From Cellvibrio sp. 79 (GTDB lineage Bacteria > Pseudomonadota > Gammaproteobacteria > Pseudomonadales > Cellvibrionaceae), in assembly GCA_003056245.1 (NCBI GenBank), contig MVDH01000006.1:1-64000 (forward strand): a stretch of 64,000 nucleotides of DNA. The letters run 5' to 3'. The notes under the pieces are model-generated. The model was not told where the DNA came from, did no database searches, and saw only the letters and a program-made list of their open reading frames with translations. The position numbers and the translations under genes were made by a program. Shown in pieces: positions 46,357 through 56,356 of the stretch; the stretch's first letter is position 1; each line of letters begins with the position of its first letter.

Positions 46357-46812
46357 TTAATTTTTACGGCCAGTAATCATGTACAAACCGCCGATAATAA
46401 TAAACACCGGCCACCAGGTACCAAATGACAAATCCAGCAAAAATATAAGTGCCACAAAAATAATTGAACCTGCAGTTACCAGCGCATTCCACATCGCCAT
46501 GCCGACACCTTCACGCTGGTAACAACGATATGCCAACTGCATTGGACCGATAGCGGCCAGCAAAATAAAAAATGCCCACCAATTATGGAAATCCAGAAAA
46601 AATAAATCCACTCCCAGATTTTTCGCCAGCAATAATCCGCCAATTATCACCACCGCTAACCCCAAAGCCCAACTGGAAGAAGAAATTTTTGATCCAGAGG
46701 TTTTGGACGGATGCGCTGCAGATGGAGGAACTTCACTCACTGGAGTGACGTTAGTGACAGACACATGTGAGGCTGGCTCTTCTATTTTTGATTTTTCATC
46801 AATTGATGTCAT
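46357..46812 (-). CDS. LiaF_TM-like membrane protein
   Basis: A 151-residue protein with a polar, Ser/Thr/Pro-rich N-terminus of about 45 residues and then four hydrophobic helices. The pattern GLAVVIIGGLLLAKNLGVDLFFLDFHNWWAFF near residue 52, followed by two further helices ending in GLYMITGRKN, matches the LiaF transmembrane / DUF5668 family. In other bacteria such proteins take part in envelope-stress sensing with a LiaF or PspC partner. No partner gene is here, so the role is unassigned. Confidence 0.7.
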   Translation of the reverse strand: MTSIDEKSKIEEPASHVSVTNVTPVSEVPPSAAHPSKTSGSKISSSSWALGLAVVIIGGLLLAKNLGVDLFFLDFHNWWAFFILLAAIGPMQLAYRCYQREGVGMAMWNALVTAGSIIFVALIFLLDLSFGTWWPVFIIIGGLYMITGRKN

Positions 46813-46938
46813 AGCTAACTCCTTGATCCAGATTGGACAAATTTAATCGTTAATCATTTCCATAAATGATTTACTGACAATTATGACACCATAAAACCAG
46901 ATTCGGATTCACCGCACCAGCGACTTTTGTCATTCCCT

Positions 46939-47859
46939 TTACATCACTTCCACTTTAAACAAGGCAATGGCGAGCGCGCGTATATCCGCAGTATGTTGTG
47001 TTACCAGACTCAAGCATTCATGTTGATCCAGCAAGTTAAAGGGCGGGGCAAGTTTTTGGTAGGCTGCCAGTTCGGTTAACGCGGGCAGATCGCGCCCCGC
47101 CTTGCGTAGCTTTAACGCATGAAATAAACCGAGGTTCACCACATCCCCCAGATCCAATACCTCACCGGTACTGACCGACCAGTCCCCAACGCGGCGTACA
47201 ACCTCAATAAACTCCTCATCAACTTGCCATTTTTTCATCATGATTATGCCCAGGGATTTTGAATATTCCCGACACAAGGAAACATACATATCTTCCTGAG
47301 GAGGATGTTTTTGGTCCTTGAATGCAGAAAGCACAGCCAGTGTGCCGATCTCACTCAGCAAGCTGGCGAGCAATACCCGATCCGCAGCCACCAGAGGAAT
47401 GTGAAGCGCAATAAAGTTACTAACGCTCGCCTTAAGTACGACGCGATGCCAGGCATCTACAAACAAGCGCTTGTGATAAGCCGAATGCATGGTAAATAAA
47501 CTGGTAACCGAATGGACCATGGTGATTCGCTCTACCTGAGCCAAACCCAAAACCCGGACAACATCCAGCAAGGAATGTAATGGTGGATGATGAAAATGAG
47601 GGCTGGATGCATACTTCAACAACATCGCACTGAGAGAGGGATCTTTAGCGAGGGTTTTGCTCAAACTGGAAAATGAAACATCCGGCCTTGCAAGTGCACG
47701 GCGAATTTCCAGGGTAATACTGGGTAAACTGGGCAATTGCTCATTGCCCTGCATCAACTGGGCAATAACTTCGCGATAGACTGCATAATTGGCATGAGTA
47801 AGGGACACACCTGAATCCTTCAGGCCGGTGGCCTGCGGGAACAAATCAATTCTTATCAC
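46939..47859 (-). CDS. HDOD domain signalling protein
   Basis: The 306-residue protein has the HDOD signature near residue 43-100: LPSLPSITLEIRRAL, then LAKDPSLSAMLLKYASSP, then VRVLGLAQVERITMVHSV. HDOD proteins are HD-like but lack the catalytic HD pair, and act as protein-protein switches in stress and motility signalling. No receiver or GGDEF domain is attached. It is 66 nt downstream of the chemoreceptor gene on the same strand, so it may be expressed with it. Confidence 0.86.
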   Translation of the reverse strand: MIRIDLFPQATGLKDSGVSLTHANYAVYREVIAQLMQGNEQLPSLPSITLEIRRALARPDVSFSSLSKTLAKDPSLSAMLLKYASSPHFHHPPLHSLLDVVRVLGLAQVERITMVHSVTSLFTMHSAYHKRLFVDAWHRVVLKASVSNFIALHIPLVAADRVLLASLLSEIGTLAVLSAFKDQKHPPQEDMYVSLCREYSKSLGIIMMKKWQVDEEFIEVVRRVGDWSVSTGEVLDLGDVVNLGLFHALKLRKAGRDLPALTELAAYQKLAPPFNLLDQHECLSLVTQHTADIRALAIALFKVEVM

Positions 47860-47925
47860 CTGACTGTGTTAAGTAAATTCGCGTGTCAGCAGAAAAAATA
47901 TTAGCAAGATTTCCATATCAAAAAA

Positions 47926-49572
47926 TCACACTTTAAATTTATGCAATTCTTCCTGAAGGGAATAAGCTACTTCCGCCAATTGTTTTGAGGATTGGTCAAC
48001 CTTATCAGTTAGTTGAGTCGCATCATTGGTATAGCGAGTAATATTATCCGCGTTGGCATTAATTTCACCGGATACGCGTGACTGCTGTTGCGATACGCGC
48101 GCGATCTGCGTATTTAACTCCGCCATTTCTTCTACAGCACCATCAATTTTTTCAAGCGCGGCGCCAGCCAGGCTCGCTTGGGATACAGAATCCTCTGCAA
48201 TTTTCTGGCTCTTGTCCATTGCACTCACCGCCAGGGTTGCACTCTGTTGCAACGTTGAAATCATCGTTTGGATTTCTTTAGTGGATTCTGCAGTTTTAAA
48301 AGCAAGTTCGCGCACTGAATCTGCAACCACGGCAAAACCCCTGCCCTGTTCGCCGGCTCTCGCCGCTTCAATCGCTGCATTTAATGCGAGCAAATTAATT
48401 TGTTCGGCGATGCCTTTGATAACATTCACGACCTTAGCGATATTGTCGCTATTCTGGTTTAACTGCACTATCACACTGGCGGAATGCTTGACCTCTTTCG
48501 CCAAATGATTAATAGATTCCACCGTTTTACCAACCACCTGCATGCCATCGCTACTGTAAACTCGCACTTGACTGGTTTTTTCCGCAGCGCGATTCGCGCT
48601 ATCCGCAACTTCCTGAATCGAAATGGATAATTGCGTCATCGCTTTAGCGACCTGCCCCACCTCACCACCCTGCTTGCGCGACAACTCACTATTGTTATTT
48701 GCAAGGCCAGTTAACATTTGTGCCTGCGTATTAAATAACTGCCCCATATCAATAACCCGGACCAATAACGCACGCAGACTATCAATAAATAAATTAATTG
48801 ATTGACTCAGCTCACCCAACTCATCGTGGTAAGCAACAGGAATTTTATGGGTTAGATCACCACCATCACCAGCCAAAGAAGTAATGAAAGCGATCATTTT
48901 CTGGATGGGATCGATCATAAGTCGCGGCGTAAATTGCCAAATCGCAAAACTGATTAACAGTGTGATCGCGATAATCATCACCAGTAAATTGCGGCTACTA
49001 CTAACGATTTCATGGGATTGATCAACAGCTTCATTCGCTTTTTGTTCAACCTGGTTTTTGAGCGCATAGATTTGGCTGCGCATTTCCATAAACGCGACAT
49101 TGGCATCCTTAAAGCTGACCTCCATGGCAGTAGTGCGACCAATACGCGTATTTGCTTCGCGTTCACGTGCAACAGTTAAGGTTAGCCCCTCCCATTTATC
49201 GCGCGCCTTTTCGTATTCTGCATAAATAGAATCTATTTCAGGGCCATTCACCAAGCCGTGAAAATCCTGCAATTTTTTATGGGCAACCTCGATATTTTGT
49301 TTGTGCCGTGTAATTGATTCTTTAAAGTCCGGCGCACCGGCATTCAAAAATAACATGCTGCGCTCTTCAACCAGTGCTTTATGTAAGTCTGCATCTGCCT
49401 CGAGCAAGTAACCCACAGCTAGTAAATTAATTTCACGCAGCTCGCTCACCTTATTATCGATAAGGCGAAAGCGCTCCATAGCAATTATCCCCATCAGTAT
49501 CACCAGCAAACTGATAACACTGATTGGGATGAGTAATTTTGTGCGAATGTTTAATCCATAAAACCAATTCAC
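47926..49572 (-). CDS. Methyl-accepting chemotaxis protein
   Basis: A 548-residue chemoreceptor. Helix 1 (about 10-30), a periplasmic four-helix-bundle sensor with conserved LVEERSMLF, helix 2 (about 190-210), a HAMP domain, then a long cytoplasmic coiled coil. The signalling tip is intact: [35 protein letters not shown] near residue 400. No C-terminal CheR-binding pentapeptide is present. It lies 8 nt after the periplasmic cache gene, so the two are one operon and the cache protein may feed it a ligand signal. Confidence 0.9.
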   Translation of the reverse strand: MNWFYGLNIRTKLLIPISVISLLVILMGIIAMERFRLIDNKVSELREINLLAVGYLLEADADLHKALVEERSMLFLNAGAPDFKESITRHKQNIEVAHKKLQDFHGLVNGPEIDSIYAEYEKARDKWEGLTLTVAREREANTRIGRTTAMEVSFKDANVAFMEMRSQIYALKNQVEQKANEAVDQSHEIVSSSRNLLVMIIAITLLISFAIWQFTPRLMIDPIQKMIAFITSLAGDGGDLTHKIPVAYHDELGELSQSINLFIDSLRALLVRVIDMGQLFNTQAQMLTGLANNNSELSRKQGGEVGQVAKAMTQLSISIQEVADSANRAAEKTSQVRVYSSDGMQVVGKTVESINHLAKEVKHSASVIVQLNQNSDNIAKVVNVIKGIAEQINLLALNAAIEAARAGEQGRGFAVVADSVRELAFKTAESTKEIQTMISTLQQSATLAVSAMDKSQKIAEDSVSQASLAGAALEKIDGAVEEMAELNTQIARVSQQQSRVSGEINANADNITRYTNDATQLTDKVDQSSKQLAEVAYSLQEELHKFKV

Positions 49573-49580
49573 AGTAGCAC

Positions 49581-50150
49581 CTATTGCGCAGCTTCAAGCT
49601 CATCCAGATTGACACCAATCGTCAACACTCCGATCGCTTTGCCCGCATCAACTACCGGAACAGAAACCTGGATTAAATACGCTTTGGCACTATCATCAAA
49701 TTCAGGTTCTGCAACAAACACAGCGCCACTGCCGCCCTTAAAAGAAGATTTGAATTTATCTTCATCGCCTTGCCAATAATCTGATGTTTTATTAGTCATC
49801 GCCACATTGGCGCCCTGGTTGTCCATTAAAAACAACTCGAAATAATAAGGCTGTGAACTTTCAATTTTTGCCAATTCTTTTGCGGGCTCATTCTCCATCA
49901 ACGCTTTCATACCTTCATCCACACCGGTTTTTGCCATCCATTCTGCATCGCGTTTTTTGATTGCATCCAGACTCACCGCTTTGGCATTTTGTGCCTTTAC
50001 CGCTGCTACCAGCACAGGATTTTCACCCAGCTTTTGCAGCTCTGGTAAATTTTTAGTTAAGGTCGCAGGTGTTTCTGCCAATGCTACCTGTGTACCAACC
50101 AAAGCGCCCAGAATAAACACACCTGTTTTTAGAACATCGACAAGTTTCAT
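49581..50150 (-). CDS. Periplasmic cache-domain protein
   Basis: A 189-residue protein with a cleavable signal peptide ([25 protein letters not shown]). The mature protein looks like a single small cache/PDC sensor: a helical start ([19 protein letters not shown]), then [32 protein letters not shown] and the late [29 protein letters not shown] strands. There is no membrane anchor or signalling domain. It precedes the chemoreceptor by 8 nt, so it is probably a soluble ligand-binding partner for it. Confidence 0.82.
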   Translation of the reverse strand: MKLVDVLKTGVFILGALVGTQVALAETPATLTKNLPELQKLGENPVLVAAVKAQNAKAVSLDAIKKRDAEWMAKTGVDEGMKALMENEPAKELAKIESSQPYYFELFLMDNQGANVAMTNKTSDYWQGDEDKFKSSFKGGSGAVFVAEPEFDDSAKAYLIQVSVPVVDAGKAIGVLTIGVNLDELEAAQ

Positions 50151-50356
50151 TTCTTTACCTCAACGATAATGAATAATACGCCACATCCTAAAATGTGGCG
50201 TTTGGTGAAATTAAGTAAAGAGGATAAACAAGGAGAGTCAAGGCAGCAAAGCGTTGGTTTAACAGAACACAGATAATCGAGGGAGGAAATTAACGCGAGG
50301 GCATCACTAGTTGCCACAAAAAAGGAAGGGGCATCTGCATGCCCCTCATCATCAAT

Positions 50357-52849
50357 TTATTGCAATATTTCCTGTGCGGCATTAACCAGAAAAATATAAC
50401 TCGCTGCCAAATTTACTACATATTCATTCTCGCCCCAGAAAAATGGCCAGTCTTCATGGTTTTCCGGATAATCTGGCTTCAGGATTAAAATCCCCGGCAC
50501 AATGCCGCCAGAAATAAATGAAAAATCCGCACGATTCATCCCGTAAGCCACTTCTTTCGAGCGCGTTCCGACGTTCGATACCAGTGATAAATTATGCGCA
50601 GGATGAGTACCGTATAAAAAATTCAAACCTTGCAATACCGATTCGCGACTGACCAGATCCGGAAACGCTTTATGGATATAATAATTATTAATTGCATGAC
50701 GAATTACCCAGCCACTTCCTGCCCAACCACCATCAGTAATAGGAACGCCGAATGGATTTTTACGTTCAATATCCGCGAGCTCTTTTTGATAACTTTCGGT
50801 TTTGGTTTTTAATTGTTGTTTGAAATCTGCATTCATATACGGAATAGCACGCACAAACCAGGACGCATGACCAGCAAACTCCACTTGCGCCAATAATCTC
50901 TCAATGGCTTGCGCATATTTTGCTTCACTGGTAGTGATCAATAATTCAGTTGCTGCTTTCAATTGCTCGTGCTCAAGTTTGCCGCCGGTGGTATTGCCAT
51001 ACTTAAATGAATCGGGTTTTGTTTTGGCCTGTTCTTCTGCCCATACTTTTTTCGCAGTGTCGATACTTTCTGTTGCCAAAGCATTGTTAAAACCTTTCAG
51101 CGCGCGACTCGCCGCTGCCAGCGCAGCCGCTGAACCATAATTTAATGATGACGATTTGCTAGTAAAGGCCCAACGGTCATCAAATTTTCCGCTCTTGAAA
51201 CCATCAGTTTCCAGTTCAGATTTTTTGGGATCATAAATTAGATTATCAGTTTTAGTGACGCCATCACCGAGATGGGTATATTGATCAATATGTGCTTCTA
51301 CAATACCGGGAATGGCATGCCCCACCGCGCGATGCTGTGCAATTAATGCAAGCGTACCGTGCTCGATCTGTTGCAACATATCCGGCTTTCCATCACCAGT
51401 GTGCAGGTCCACAAATTTTCTCGCGTAATCAACACTGGTTGTATCACGCGCTAAACCAAACGTATTATTTTTTGGGCCAAAAGTTTCCCATGCGGTAACC
51501 AAAGTATTCACCACATCGTATTGGGTTTGGGTGCGAATATCGTAATCGCCAGCGTCATACCAACCGCCAATATTTAGACCGGTAATATGCTCGCCGGGTT
51601 TATAGGGTGTGTCTGTTGTTGGACCTTGCGCGTATAAATCAAAATGCTCGTGATTCACCGGCGCCTGTAATGCATCGTCAAGATGCGATGCACCATGCCA
51701 TACACGATAGGCCTCATTCACCATCATATGATCCATTTGCACTGGCAAATACATATCCAATGTTGGATACCAGGCATTTTGATAAACCGATTTATCAATA
51801 CGGAAGCTATGGGTTTCCTGATCACCGTAACTAATCAGATACAAACCCGGTTCCTGTATTTTAGTGAAATCAAATTGGCGATATTCGTAACGCAAATATT
51901 TTCCCCAACTTGCCGGTTTTTCACTGAGTACTGTTTTGCGTGTGCCATCCGCATTAATTTTTATTAAACCGGCTTTGGTGATTTTTTTATCGCGCGCATC
52001 CAATTCAATAACCGCGACTTTTTTCTGCGCCGAGTGATATCCCACTTGTGAATGGGCGATCATTGGTTTGCGGATCCAGTTTTTTACTGTTGCGGCATCA
52101 ATTTGCCATTCAATCACCGCACCGGTTTTATTCGCCGGAATTTTACTGCGCACTACAAACCAACCGTTTTGCGCTTTACCGCGACCATCATAAAGTTCCA
52201 ACGGGCTACCATTGGATTGAATGCTGATACGACGTTCCGTATCTTCCGGAGCCAATACCAAACGTTGTCCTTGCGCTAATGCAACAGGATTTGCTTTACC
52301 GTTGATTTCTTTTAAACCGGATGGATAAACCGGGAAATTACCGGTTTGGGTATCCATCATAAATGACTTATGGAAATAGGCAGCCGGTAAAAATTCCAGA
52401 TTAAAACCTGCTTTGCCTTCGAGCGCTTTCGGTAACGCTTGTGGCAAATTAACCGTTAACAAAACACCTTTAGCGTTCTTGATTACTTTGATGGAAAAAT
52501 CAAATTGCTGATCGGGATAATGCAAAAACGCTTCAATCGATTGCTCCGCGCGATTAACTTTTCGCTCTTTGAACATGGGCGTTAAATCCCACTGCTCCGG
52601 CGTCGCATTCAAACGCACATCGCCATTAGTGACTGTGCGCTCGCCGTGGTGGATTAGCTCAATACCGCTGGTTTTGGAATCGCTGAATAATCCGTCATAC
52701 CAATTACTAAACACCAGCACATTCAGGCCGGGCTTTTCAAAATAGTCTTTATCGTTGAGGATTAAATTGTCTTTTGCCAGAGCCGGCAAGGTAAGGAAAA
52801 TGGAAAATGCGGCGAGCAAGCCCCGCCACTGACCGAGTTGAAATGCCAT
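50357..52849 (-). CDS. Glycoside hydrolase family 9 enzyme (cellulase type)
   Basis: An 830-residue secreted enzyme with signal peptide ending near ALA. An N-terminal region of about 260 residues with beta-sheet character is followed by an Ig-like CelD_N domain (about 290-375). The (alpha/alpha)6 GH9 domain then begins. The nucleophile-water Asp pair is in GGWYDAGDYDIRT near residue 431, the His motif is in NRADFSF, and the proton-donor Glu is in FWGENEYVV near residue 808. GH9 enzymes hydrolyse beta-1,4-glucans or, in some subgroups, chito-oligosaccharides; the extra N-terminal region fits the former less clearly. No carbohydrate-binding module is visible. A periplasmic site is plausible. 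Confidence 0.88.
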   Translation of the reverse strand: MAFQLGQWRGLLAAFSIFLTLPALAKDNLILNDKDYFEKPGLNVLVFSNWYDGLFSDSKTSGIELIHHGERTVTNGDVRLNATPEQWDLTPMFKERKVNRAEQSIEAFLHYPDQQFDFSIKVIKNAKGVLLTVNLPQALPKALEGKAGFNLEFLPAAYFHKSFMMDTQTGNFPVYPSGLKEINGKANPVALAQGQRLVLAPEDTERRISIQSNGSPLELYDGRGKAQNGWFVVRSKIPANKTGAVIEWQIDAATVKNWIRKPMIAHSQVGYHSAQKKVAVIELDARDKKITKAGLIKINADGTRKTVLSEKPASWGKYLRYEYRQFDFTKIQEPGLYLISYGDQETHSFRIDKSVYQNAWYPTLDMYLPVQMDHMMVNEAYRVWHGASHLDDALQAPVNHEHFDLYAQGPTTDTPYKPGEHITGLNIGGWYDAGDYDIRTQTQYDVVNTLVTAWETFGPKNNTFGLARDTTSVDYARKFVDLHTGDGKPDMLQQIEHGTLALIAQHRAVGHAIPGIVEAHIDQYTHLGDGVTKTDNLIYDPKKSELETDGFKSGKFDDRWAFTSKSSSLNYGSAAALAAASRALKGFNNALATESIDTAKKVWAEEQAKTKPDSFKYGNTTGGKLEHEQLKAATELLITTSEAKYAQAIERLLAQVEFAGHASWFVRAIPYMNADFKQQLKTKTESYQKELADIERKNPFGVPITDGGWAGSGWVIRHAINNYYIHKAFPDLVSRESVLQGLNFLYGTHPAHNLSLVSNVGTRSKEVAYGMNRADFSFISGGIVPGILILKPDYPENHEDWPFFWGENEYVVNLAASYIFLVNAAQEILQ

Positions 52850-53131
52850 GTGTATCTCCAGATTTATTATGTAGAACGTTATTCACAGAGACTTATAGTC
52901 TATGTGAACATAATTAACTGGTATACAAGGTTTACATTTTATAACCACGAACACATCGCTTGATGTCTCGCGTCAAAAAGAAAGACTGCCAATTGGGCCA
53001 CAACTTTACAATTGGCGTGCAAAGAGCTTGAAGTTTCACACCCAGAGAGCTTAAAAGTGAGATCCCCGCAGGCAGTGCGGGATAAGTTACCTATTCACGT
53101 CAGCGTTTCAAATTTTTACCGGGAGGTTTGT
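52850..53131. other. Leader region with two hairpins upstream of the PEP-CTERM gene
   Basis: 282 nt between two divergent genes. One stem-loop is GCCAATTG (52988-52995) with CAATTGGC (53009-53016), 13-nt loop. A second is CCCGCA with TGCGGG at about 53065-53081. They suggest a structured 5' leader or an operator for the plus-strand surface-protein gene. I recognise no known riboswitch class. Confidence 0.5.
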
Positions 53132-53722
53132 ATGCGTAGCAAAAATAGTTATTTACATTTTTTCTTTATTGTCGTGTTCTCGTTTCTCTGCAAAACAACC
53201 CATGCAATTACGATTGATTTTGATGATCTTGATCCAAATGATTTGGATGGTTATGAATTAAGAAATGAGTATGCGAGTCTAGGGGTAATTTTCGAGGCCG
53301 GGTATCTTATAACCACCGCATCTGGAAATGCTGTTACCGGACCGAGTGTTTATTTTACATTTACTGGCGAACTACCAACCTATGTCAGTTTTATAAGCAA
53401 CAACCCGGATGGGCTGAAAAATTCTGCAACTGCTAAAGGGCCAAATGGCTATGAAGAACTTATTATTACTGAAGGATGGTATCGGGGAACATTTCCTGAT
53501 GACGACAGGAATACGCCTTATATTCCCAACCAACGAATAGTGTTCCACTCGGAATTCGGTATTTCATCCATTGGAGTGTCAAGCCAAACAACACCTTTCG
53601 TAGACTATTTAATCTTTCACAATACTAAAGGTGTTGTGTCAGAGCCGTCATTAGCTGTTCTTTTTATACTTGGGTTAAGCGGTATATTTTTTAAAAATCG
53701 TAAATTATTTTATAAAAAGTAA
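53132..53722 (+). CDS. PEP-CTERM-like surface/exported protein
   Basis: Starts at the ATG at 53132, preceded by GGGAGG 6 nt upstream; the frame extends back but without a ribosome site. The 196-residue product has a signal peptide (hydrophobic LHFFFIVVFSFLCKTTHA), a beta-rich extracellular domain, and a C-terminal VSEPSLAVLFILGLSGIFFKNRKL. That tail, with its EP motif, hydrophobic helix and basic end, is the PEP-CTERM sorting signal recognised by exosortase. The exosortase is not in this window. The extracellular domain is unrecognised. It may be an exopolysaccharide-associated surface protein. Confidence 0.75.
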   Translation: MRSKNSYLHFFFIVVFSFLCKTTHAITIDFDDLDPNDLDGYELRNEYASLGVIFEAGYLITTASGNAVTGPSVYFTFTGELPTYVSFISNNPDGLKNSATAKGPNGYEELIITEGWYRGTFPDDDRNTPYIPNQRIVFHSEFGISSIGVSSQTTPFVDYLIFHNTKGVVSEPSLAVLFILGLSGIFFKNRKLFYKK

Positions 53723-53740
53723 TTATTGTGCAGTAGGTTA

Positions 53741-53781
53741 AATAATAGATTGGGATTAATAGTTAACCCCAATCTATTATT
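53741..53781. terminator. 14-bp inverted repeat, bidirectional terminator
   Basis: AATAATAGATTGGG pairs perfectly with CCCAATCTATTATT across a 13-nt loop. It lies between the convergent PEP-CTERM-like gene and miaE and reaches the miaE stop codon. Confidence 0.65.
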
Positions 53782-54385
53782 AATTCAAAACCCCGGAATG
53801 AAACCGGAACTCTTCATCAGCACCTTCAATCAACGTTTTTTCCAACGCTAAAAACTCCTGCACTCGCGCAGAAATATCAGCACCTTCTGCAGCGCGTTTA
53901 GCAAGGGTTAAATAATCTTCGTAGTGACGCGCTTCGGATTTCAACAACGAGAGATAAAATTTTTGCAGCGATTCATCAAGATGCGGGGCAAGCTTGGCGA
54001 AGCGTTCGCAAGAACGGGCTTCAATAATAGCGCCAACGATAAGTGTATCAATATAGCGACCAGGCTCTGAAGTGCGAACCAATTTGCGTAGCTCCCCTGC
54101 GTAACGACCCGGGGTAATTTGATCATAAGAAACCCCGCGCTCCTCCATGATATCCATGACCTGCTCGTAATGACGCAACTCCTCACGGGCGAGACGCGAC
54201 ATTTTTTGCATCATGTCGAAATCGCCCACATAGCGGAACATTAAATTTAGTGCAGTGGATGCTGCTTTCTTTTCGCAGTTAGCGTGATCAAGCAATAGTA
54301 ATGCTTGATTATCCAATGCATTTTTTATCCAGGCATCCGGTGTTTCGCAGTGAAGGAATTCGTGTATTCGGGCGAGTGCGTTCAT
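53780..54385 (-). CDS. miaE: tRNA-(ms2io6A37)-hydroxylase MiaE
   Basis: A non-haem diiron enzyme that hydroxylates the isopentenyl group of ms2i6A37 in tRNA. The 201-residue helical protein carries the iron ligands in the expected order: NCEKKAAS, LAREELRHYEQV, IEARSCERF and LLKSEARHYEDYL. The length matches other MiaE proteins. It precedes a DUF1289 gene by 14 nt on the same strand; the two may be one transcript. Confidence 0.92.
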   Translation of the reverse strand: MNALARIHEFLHCETPDAWIKNALDNQALLLLDHANCEKKAASTALNLMFRYVGDFDMMQKMSRLAREELRHYEQVMDIMEERGVSYDQITPGRYAGELRKLVRTSEPGRYIDTLIVGAIIEARSCERFAKLAPHLDESLQKFYLSLLKSEARHYEDYLTLAKRAAEGADISARVQEFLALEKTLIEGADEEFRFHSGVLN

Positions 54386-54399
54386 AAAATCAAAAATAA

Positions 54400-54882
54400 C
54401 TATTTGTGGAGATCGAGTGTTTCAGTCGTTACGAAACACGGGGAAATATAACGTTCGTAATGGGCGCAACTGAGCGCATAATAATCCTTATCAATGTTCT
54501 CACGAATAATGCCGAGCGAAATGCCTTGCCAGGCCGGTTGCAATGACAATCCGTAAGCTGACAAATCCTGAATCTGGCTCGCACCTGCACGCAGTAAATC
54601 AAACACCCAGCAATATGGATTTTGCTCCTGCTTGAATTGTATTTGCTGATGCTTGATTTGAGTAAGCAATAATTTTTCATCATTGATCTGAATCATATTC
54701 TGCACAATTCGCGCGAGAAAATGTTCCAGGCGTTGTGCAATCAATAATTTTTGCTCGTGGGTATAGGAGTTCCAATCAATAACTTCATGGGCAAAACGTT
54801 TGCAGCCACGGCAGACACTGTCGCCAATGCCGGTGGAACAAATACCTACGCAGGGTGTTTTTACGGGTTTTAATACAAGCAT
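54400..54882 (-). CDS. DUF1289 domain protein
   Basis: The 160-residue protein begins with TPCVGICSTGIGDSVCRGCKRF, the four-cysteine DUF1289 motif, followed by a helical region (EVIDWNSYTHEQKLLIAQRLE). DUF1289 proteins are common small proteins of uncertain function, possibly iron-sulphur or zinc-binding. Here a C-terminal extension of about 90 residues with no recognisable motif is attached, making it longer than the usual 60-80 residues. It is followed by miaE at 14 nt. Confidence 0.82.
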   Translation of the reverse strand: MLVLKPVKTPCVGICSTGIGDSVCRGCKRFAHEVIDWNSYTHEQKLLIAQRLEHFLARIVQNMIQINDEKLLLTQIKHQQIQFKQEQNPYCWVFDLLRAGASQIQDLSAYGLSLQPAWQGISLGIIRENIDKDYYALSCAHYERYISPCFVTTETLDLHK

Positions 54883-54951
54883 AATTTTTTAACGCAACGG
54901 GCCGATTACTCGGCCCGCTCAGGTTTACATCTTTAAATAATGAGTAACAAA

Positions 54952-55974
54952 TTAATAAGGTGTGCCAGTGATGGCCAAATCAATTTTCCATAACGCACCG
55001 GCGCCAGTCAGGAATAATGTTTTTCCGTCGGCACCACCAAAAGCAACGTTTGTTAAGTTTGCGTCGGTGGCAGCTTGTGCGATTTGTTGTCCCTGAGGAT
55101 CATACACATGCAACTTGCGCGCAATATGTTCCGTAACATAAATATTGCCTTTGCAATCTACTGCCATACCGTCAGGGATGGTCAGACCGGTAACCAAATC
55201 GCTACCCTTTTGCGGAATGCCATCAACAATCGGATAAGCGCGTAACAGACCTTGCTCACCACCGCCGTTTACATATAGCACATCGCCTGCCGGTGATAAT
55301 GCAATCCCATTCGGATTTGAAATAGTGTCATCAACCAAGGTCACAGTGCCATCCGTTGCAACACGGTATACACCGGTTTTTTCCTGGCCGCCGGGCGCAG
55401 CATCGCGCTGGAATGCCGGGTCAGTAAAATAAATAGTGCCATCATTGGCGATGACGATATCGTTCGGGGAATTAAAAACATTGCCAGCATATTGCGCTGC
55501 AACCGAAGTGCGCTCGCCAGTCGTCGGATTAAAACGGGAAAGGCTTTTGTATTTATGAGTACCGGCGATCAGGAAACCCTCTTTATCAACGGCGAGACCA
55601 TTGCTACCTGAATCATCAATTGCAGTGGTGACGTTACCGCTTGCGTCCAACTTTAAAATGCGCGATGGGAAACCGGCACTAAAAGTAAAATCGGAAAAAT
55701 AGAGTGTGTCTTTGATCCACACCGGGCCTTCATATAATGCTTCTTCATTGCGTGAGCTATTTGCAGCTTCAATACGCAATGGGGTTAAATCGCCTGCCGG
55801 AGCCGTTCCATCACACACAGATGCAGCAGCAACCGGAGCCGCTTCAGCAACAGATGCTATAGAATTAGTCGTTGCAGATGTGGCTTCATTTGCTGTTTTT
55901 TGTTCGCAGCCAGCCATGGCCAATAAGCTGGCCATAAGCCCTGAAATCAATAGGCGTTGTCGGGTCAGTTTCAT
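54952..55974 (-). CDS. SMP-30/gluconolactonase-family lipoprotein
   Basis: Starting from the ATG at 55974 (GAGGA 5 nt upstream) gives 340 residues with a lipobox, LAMAGC, after a short hydrophobic segment. The mature part is a six-bladed beta-propeller of the SMP-30 type: EGPVWIKDTLYFSDF, NSPNDIVIANDGTIYFTDP, NPNGIALSPAGDVLYVNGG, and IPDGMAVDCKGNIYVTEH. These carry the metal-binding Glu, Asn and Asp of the lactonase family. It could hydrolyse sugar lactones in the periplasm; the exact substrate is unknown. No sugar dehydrogenase is adjacent. Confidence 0.85.
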   Translation of the reverse strand: MKLTRQRLLISGLMASLLAMAGCEQKTANEATSATTNSIASVAEAAPVAAASVCDGTAPAGDLTPLRIEAANSSRNEEALYEGPVWIKDTLYFSDFTFSAGFPSRILKLDASGNVTTAIDDSGSNGLAVDKEGFLIAGTHKYKSLSRFNPTTGERTSVAAQYAGNVFNSPNDIVIANDGTIYFTDPAFQRDAAPGGQEKTGVYRVATDGTVTLVDDTISNPNGIALSPAGDVLYVNGGGEQGLLRAYPIVDGIPQKGSDLVTGLTIPDGMAVDCKGNIYVTEHIARKLHVYDPQGQQIAQAATDANLTNVAFGGADGKTLFLTGAGALWKIDLAITGTPY

Positions 55975-56001
55975 AAGTTCCTCATCTAGGCGGGTCTTCA
56001 A

Positions 56002-56356
56002 CAGTAGTTTTTTGTCAGGCTTGTAGCTGTGTAGTCGTTGTATTTTTATCTGCTTGGATATCCAAACAAGCTCTCACCTTGTTTTACATTTATGCGACCA
56101 GACAGGCCCGCCACCTTACCACAATCCCCTGTAAATGCCGAAGGCACACCGAAGGAATGATTAAAGCTGATGCCTGATGCATTAACAGCATTGATTGCAT
56201 CAGGTATACTTTGCGCCCGATTTACCGCTCTCTCGCGAGCATCTTTAAGAGCGTTTATTTTTTAAGCGCCCTTTAGCATCCATGATGGCCATGGATAGTC
56301 TCCAGACGCAGAGATCCTGCCGAAGGAGTAACCCCTACACTAATGAGGATAAAACC
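56002..56356 (+). other. Long acnB leader and promoter region
   Basis: 355 nt without a gene. The acnB promoter is at 56182-56210, giving a 5' leader of about 140 nt. A reading frame continues from 56282 into acnB but its first 25 codons look non-native and lack family similarity, so I treat them as leader. Confidence 0.6.
56173..56210 (+). promoter_or_regulatory. Sigma-70 promoter for acnB with overlapping 9-bp dyad
   Basis: TTAACA at 56182-56187 and TATACT at 56205-56210 are 17 nt apart, 5 of 6 and 5 of 6 matches to the -35 and -10 consensus. A perfect dyad, CCTGATGCA (56173-56181) with TGCATCAGG (56196-56204), brackets the -35 and abuts the -10. A dimeric regulator binding there would block RNA polymerase. 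The regulator is not identifiable from the window. Confidence 0.65.
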
